Positions 7,752-11,561 of a stretch of 11,561 nucleotides of DNA are shown here, piece after piece. The position numbers and the translations under genes were made by a program. Positions within the stretch are counted from its first letter, which is position 1. The number at the start of each line of letters is the position of its first letter. The notes below the pieces were generated by a model. That model ran no database searches, was not told the DNA's origin, and saw only the letters and a program-made list of their open reading frames with translations. Origin of the DNA: Hirudo medicinalis (taxonomy: Eukaryota; Annelida; Clitellata; Hirudinida; Hirudinidae); assembly GCA_011800805.1 (NCBI GenBank), contig MPNW01000435.1:40725-52285 (forward strand). The letters run 5' to 3'.

Positions 7752-7915
7752 ATTAAAAATATGAGAAACTTTCAATTGTTCAACTTTTTTTTTGTCAAAA
7801 TCATTTTAGCGCCTCTCACTAACAAATACAACAACTCATCCAGAAACATGAATCGGAGAAAGTTTTGCAGGCAAACATCGTATTCATCTTTTATTGATTC
7901 ACAGGTGCGAATAAA
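7752..7915 (+). terminator. Candidate polyadenylation signals of the ZIP gene
   Basis: A canonical AATAAA at 7910-7915 and a variant ATTAAA at 7752-7757 lie 386 and 228 bp after the ZIP stop. The AATAAA overlaps the zone of the opposing EMC8 3' end, so the two transcripts may overlap tail to tail. Confidence 0.45.
7890..7895 (-). terminator. Candidate polyadenylation signal of EMC8
   Basis: TTTATT on the + strand is AATAAA on the EMC8 strand, 288 bp beyond its stop codon. No closer canonical hexamer was found between it and 8183. The interval 7896-8182 would then be the 3' UTR. Confidence 0.5.
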
Positions 7916-8182
7916 ATTCAAATTTAAAGTCTTTGAGCCTCTTCGGAAAGCTCCGAGCTTCGTCAGGTAAACATAATCGTTCGCAAGACGAGAGAGCGAA
8001 AATCAAAACGAACCCATCCAGAAATCAAACGACGACAGGAAAACGGCCGATGGACAGACGAGGACGTGCGGAGTAAAAAGACGAGAGAACCAATGAACAT
8101 TCGCCTAGCATCGGAAACCAATGCTATCGGCCTTGGAAAAATTCCCTACTAGAAAATTCGGTCGGCAAAACGGCGACGAGGA

Positions 8183-10604
8183 TCAGACGAACTGCTCTAT
8201 TTGATCGTTGACGTAGAGGTTGCGCCACTCGAGGGAGATGTCGTTGAGGTGGCAGTCGAAGTCCACCAAGTCCCTGAAGGTCCTGGAATGGAGGAGGGCC
8301 GCCGCCGCTTCTATCGTCTCCTTCTCGGCCGAGATTCTGTGAAAGATCATCGGTTGCGATGGAATAATTCAAGAGTTAAAGTAACCGAGAGGGCAATAGA
8401 GTTTCGATTAACTTTTGCTTTCGCGAATCGATAATCATCTAAGAAATTAAAAATTCTAATACGCTCGGTCGTTATTAGCATAAACTATTAAATAACGACG
8501 AGTACTTGCCAAATAAACGTTTTCTCTATAGTTTGCGATGCCGACGGCAATGTTACCGACGACATTGATTTGCGATCCAGTATTACGATGTCAAGTCACA
8601 TGCAACAGGATGCAAAGTTGCTTTTAAAAATCATTAACGTCTTTAATGTTGCATTTAAGTGCAAGACCGGAACCATCCAGAGCTAGCCAGCCAATGCCAA
8701 CGATCTGCAGTCCAACGACCGACCAGTTACGTGCTTCAACGACGACGTTAACATTTGCATTAGAAGGTCGCGGTCGGAAGAAAGGATTTCACTGCCAAAT
8801 AACAGAAGGCGAGCGACCGGACGACGGATGGCTCGGGACGTCGACCCCCGAGGGAATCGAAAGGTCGGACGGTCTTCTTGGGGGTTGTCGTGCGAGCCCT
8901 CGATATTGTGTTCGGAACGGAATTTACCATATTGTGCAGACGTCACCGAAATGCTAATTACTAGGGCCGATTTTTACGAGCAAAATTCTGGATATCGGGG
9001 ACCGTCATTTCAAATATTGTTTATCACTTCGAGCCGCATCAGACAGGAAGCCCAAGCAATGATAAAATAAACATAACCTTTTCAAACAGAACATGAGCAC
9101 AACATCTTTCGATGTTGAGAATTAAGTTTACTAATATCAGCTACAAATTAAACAGGACTCACTTGAAAGTAATTATTTTAATAAAATAAATAAGATGTTA
9201 TATATAATAATATTTATTATAAAATATATTATAATTTTATTATTAATATATAATATTATACTATTATTTTATTAGAATTAATAAAACTAATTACATGTTA
9301 AATCATGAAAAGCACTCGAAAATCAATCAGTCGAGTGAAGATTACAAATGCACGGAAAATAATGAACAGCACGTATTCAACAAGCTCAGAGTCGAACATT
9401 TGGTCAGGGTTAGAGTACACAAAGACGTCGTCATGGCGATCCGTATAAACAAGGGGGCCAACCTTTTGTCCGACCTTTTCCACTTTCCGTCCGCATTCGA
9501 GTGGAGGATGTAAGGGTTGTCGCAATCCTCGACAGCGTGTTCGTTGTCGATCTGAAAAAATGGAACGTTGTATCGTACCAGGTCTGCAGATGCCGAAAAA
9601 CTTGGCCTTGAACTTCGAACGATAAGTTTGGCCGAAGATTAAGCTTATTGCGGCGATAACGTTTCAAAGGATGACACGTGCTTTCGTGCCAGACGCTTAC
9701 GAGCTACGTCGATTTGAATAATTAGTTAGAAATTATTTTAGATTGTTAAATTATTAATTAATTAATTAATTATTCGTTATGCGATCCAATAGAAATCCAG
9801 TCAAAAGTTACCATCGCCAGAAACGCATCGCTGAAATTCTCCTTGATCTTGTTGGCCACATGACAGGCTACACCTGTAAGACTGGTGCAGAAACAAAACA
9901 TCGTTAGTCATGAAAATAAACATTTAATAAACATTCGAGTAAAAGTGCATTTTTTAGAGAACTAAAATTAATAAACCATGGAGAAGTCATTGATACGATG
10001 TCATCGAATAATGCAACCTTAAATAAATGGCAAAACATGATCGATATTGGAAATACCTAGTATCCGAAATGATCTCATTGGCTTGGTAGTACCCAGCTAT
10101 TACAAGATTGTTTCTTTGGCAGAAGGCATCCACCTAAGAGGTAGAAAAATAAATAAAACTAATTAATAAAAATATCACAAACATTAGATTGATTAACGGA
10201 TGTCAAGCTGTTACAATTCTAACTGAAATTCTATAAAAAAAATTGACAGAAGGTAAGATTCAAGCAAGTCATGCTAACAGCTGGAGGATAGGAAGAAGAA
10301 ATATCAATAAAACAAGTTATTTGTTAGAGCTAATTTTAAAATAAAACTCAATAATTATTTCTATAACAAGCATTGTCAGAAAAAATTCGCCATTAACCTG
10401 CCACAGTGCAACTTCCATCATCGGAGCCAATGTGAGATTTGAATGAAAAAGTGGGATGGAATCTTTGATCTGTAGTGATGTCTTGCCATCTTTTTGTTTA
10501 TTCGCCTCAGCAAGAAAGAGTCCATTTACGGAGCAGTGCGGGTACTTCGCAGCATGCAGGAGCGGCTTGATGAAAGCTCGTGGGCTCAAACGCACGTCGG
10601 ACAT
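8183..10604 (-). CDS. EMC8: ER membrane protein complex subunit 8/9 (EMC8/EMC9), 5 exons
   Basis: Exons on the - strand: 10604-10398, 10133-10057, 9881-9812, 9551-9463, 8336-8183, giving 597 nt or 198 residues (human EMC8 is about 210). The EMC inserts and folds multipass and tail-anchored membrane proteins in the ER; EMC8/9 is a cytosolic MPN-fold subunit. Family marks in order: HAAKYPHCSVNGLFLAE (17-33), IPLFH (50-54), LAPMMEVAL (59-67), VIAGYYQANE (80-89), a helix VANKIKENFSDAFLAM (103-118), the IDN/W core (119 onward), and the C-terminal RISAxxxLLxSRTFRDLVDFDCHLNDISLEW stretch. Every intron is GT-AG with phases 0, 2, 0, 2 agreeing across junctions. ATG 10604 has A at -3 and matches the family N-terminus. 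The gene is convergent with ZIP. All key segments are intact, so it is probably functional. A single EMC8/9 is usual in invertebrates; the two vertebrate paralogues cannot be distinguished here. Confidence 0.94.
8440..9160. other. EMC8 intron 4 with a CpG-rich segment
   Basis: The largest EMC8 intron (8337-9462, 1126 bp) contains a stretch at about 8640-8960 that is clearly richer in G, C and CpG than the other introns. It is open in several frames on both strands (for example 8646-8957 + and 8683-8946 -). No protein family is recognised, and the EMC8 protein is complete without it. It may be a decayed insertion, a nested exon or regulatory sequence. Confidence 0.5.
9168..9292. repeat. Nearly pure A+T tract in EMC8 intron 4
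   Basis: About 125 bp of almost only A and T, with repeated tataatatt / attataatt words and local self-complementarity. It is low-complexity intronic sequence and no coding potential is claimed. Confidence 0.8.
9752..9774. repeat. (TTAA/ATTA)n microsatellite in EMC8 intron 3
   Basis: About five uninterrupted ATTA units lie in the intron between exons 3 (9812-9881) and 4 (9463-9551). Confidence 0.85.
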
Positions 10605-10605
10605 T

Positions 10606-10614
10606 TTAAAACAT
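10606..10614 (-). promoter_or_regulatory. Minimal upstream ORF before the EMC8 start
   Basis: On the EMC8 strand, ATG-TTT-TAA ends one base before the main ATG, so the arrangement is ATGTTTTAAAATG. If the transcript starts further upstream, ribosomes would meet a two-codon ORF directly ahead of the main start. Transcript start is unknown, so a regulatory effect is inference. Confidence 0.4.
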
Positions 10615-11561
10615 CGAAAGAAAACAAAAACAACGCTAAGGATGACGACGAGAGTAGTCTAATAATAATTAGGAATTTATTTAAGACTCATGGACATCGC
10701 TTGTTAAAATAATTTAAGTAATATCTAAAAGAATTGTAAATTATAGTTTAAATTTGTTAAAAAAAATCTACGTGTGTAAAAAGCTTACATTTTCTTAAGA
10801 TTTTCCGAAAGCGTTGAATCAAAACGCTAATGTTTTTCTTAACTTCTAGCTTAATTTTAAAATAACGCAATATACTCCCACACTGGAACTGTGTATCATA
10901 CTTCTTAAACATGCCAAAAGGATTGCACAGCTACTTCTGCCCTTCGCATTCCAAAAGATATGCACCTAGGGCCTATCAGAGGGGAGGTCAAGCGGGACAC
11001 TTGGCCCGGCCTATGCCTCAAAGGGGGTCCCAAATTGACTCATGACCAGTTTAAAAGATTTTTTTGCTTTTCATAAAAATAGACAGAGGGGCCTCCCAAA
11101 TTTTGCGAACGGCACAGGGTTCCCCAATAGCCCCTTACGTGACTTGACAATCCCCAACGCACTATTTAACTATTTAGTGCGCAATGACCCAGGCTTCCCA
11201 GGCACCCAGTTGATTAACCATCTCATATTTGAAAAAAGTTACCTTAAGCTAAATTATCTTAAATCTTAGCCATTTAGGGAGAAGACCAATAGACCCAAGT
11301 ACTGGTAAAGCAGCTTGGAGCACAAAATTCGACCAGGTACCAAACGTTTCAACAATTGAAAGCAGTTGAGAGCAAAATGTGTTTATTATGAAAGAGCAAT
11401 TAACAATAACAAAAACCAAACTACAAACCAGGATAAGAAATATTAGTAATAAAACCAGTGTCAGTCAGCTGGAAACCTAGTTATAACCATGAATGATCAC
11501 TACCAGAACAAATTGCAGAGAATCACAAGTTCAACAAGATGAAGCAAATGTGGTAAGACAA
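10615..11561. other. EMC8 upstream region, no gene recognised
   Basis: About 950 bp upstream of EMC8. It should hold the EMC8 promoter near its left end, but no clear TATA element stands out. A 75-codon open frame at 11042-11269 runs through the repeat-like segment described separately and matches no family I know. The last 40 bases end near a donor-like gtaaga (11552), but no exon can be supported. Confidence 0.55.
10965..11165. repeat. Degenerate G/C-block dispersed-repeat-like segment
   Basis: An unusual patchwork of G and C blocks in otherwise AT-rich DNA. The phrase GGGG(GT/CC)TCCCAAATT occurs twice (about 11024-11037 and 11087-11101). Partly complementary ends occur (ggggaggtcaag near 10981; cttgacaatcccc near 11144). 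It resembles decayed noncoding ends of transposons, but no transposase or target duplication is visible. Confidence 0.35.

Noticed and set aside
8124..8434. + strand frame 8201-8434 and - strand frame 8124-8372 rich in Gly/Pro/Arg
   Set aside because: Alternative frames of EMC8 exon 5 (8183-8336), whose correct frame gives the LVDFDCHLNDI signature.
9295..9667. Open frames at 9295-9513 (+), 9298-9525 (-) and 9431-9667 (-)
   Set aside because: They overlap EMC8 exon 4 in wrong frames; the correct frame (9551-9463) links by phase to exons 3 and 5.
11042..11269. 75-codon open frame
   Set aside because: Runs through the G/C-block repeat-like segment, with no family resemblance and no splice or start evidence.
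1..11561. tRNA or rRNA genes, viral or intact transposon genes, bacterial-type operons
   Set aside because: I read both strands for these and saw no cloverleaf, rRNA core, polymerase, integrase or transposase motif. A covariance-model and profile search would be needed to exclude small RNAs fully.

Overview
The window looks like nuclear DNA from an animal, probably an invertebrate with a fairly compact, AT-rich genome. Three protein genes can be recognised. Two are split by short GT-AG introns, and the intergenic DNA carries AATAAA-type polyadenylation signals and long simple-sequence arrays. There are no bacterial-style operons or ribosome binding sites. I cannot name the species or phylum from the sequence alone.

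Layout, left to right. (1) Positions 1-4580, + strand: the 3' part of a discs-large (DLG/SAP97/PSD-95) MAGUK scaffold gene. Eight exons cover the HOOK region and the whole guanylate-kinase-like domain; the PDZ and SH3 exons would lie to the left. Its introns hold large (GAT)n and (ATC)n arrays, a telomere-like inverted repeat, and a 28-bp minisatellite interrupted by an N and an ATC array. (2) Positions 4581-6543: the dlg 3' UTR, then about 1.6 kb with no recognised gene. (3) Positions 6544-7524, + strand: a single-exon ZIP (SLC39) metal-transporter-like gene. Its canonical metal-site residues are replaced, and its C-terminus appears to continue in another frame. (4) Positions 8183-10604, - strand: a complete five-exon EMC8/EMC9 gene (ER membrane protein complex subunit), convergent with the ZIP gene. 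(5) Positions 10605-11561: upstream of EMC8, no recognisable gene, with a degenerate G/C-block repeat.

The three genes have unrelated roles (cell-junction scaffold, metal-transporter-like membrane protein, membrane-protein insertion). Nothing suggests a shared pathway or a mobile cassette, so this is an ordinary metazoan gene neighbourhood. The most notable points are the altered ZIP metal site; apparent one-base homopolymer frameshifts near the C-termini of both dlg and ZIP, which may be sequencing error or real change; a tandemly copied dlg splice donor whose first extra copy would add exactly seven codons; and a probable assembly artefact around the N at 3364.
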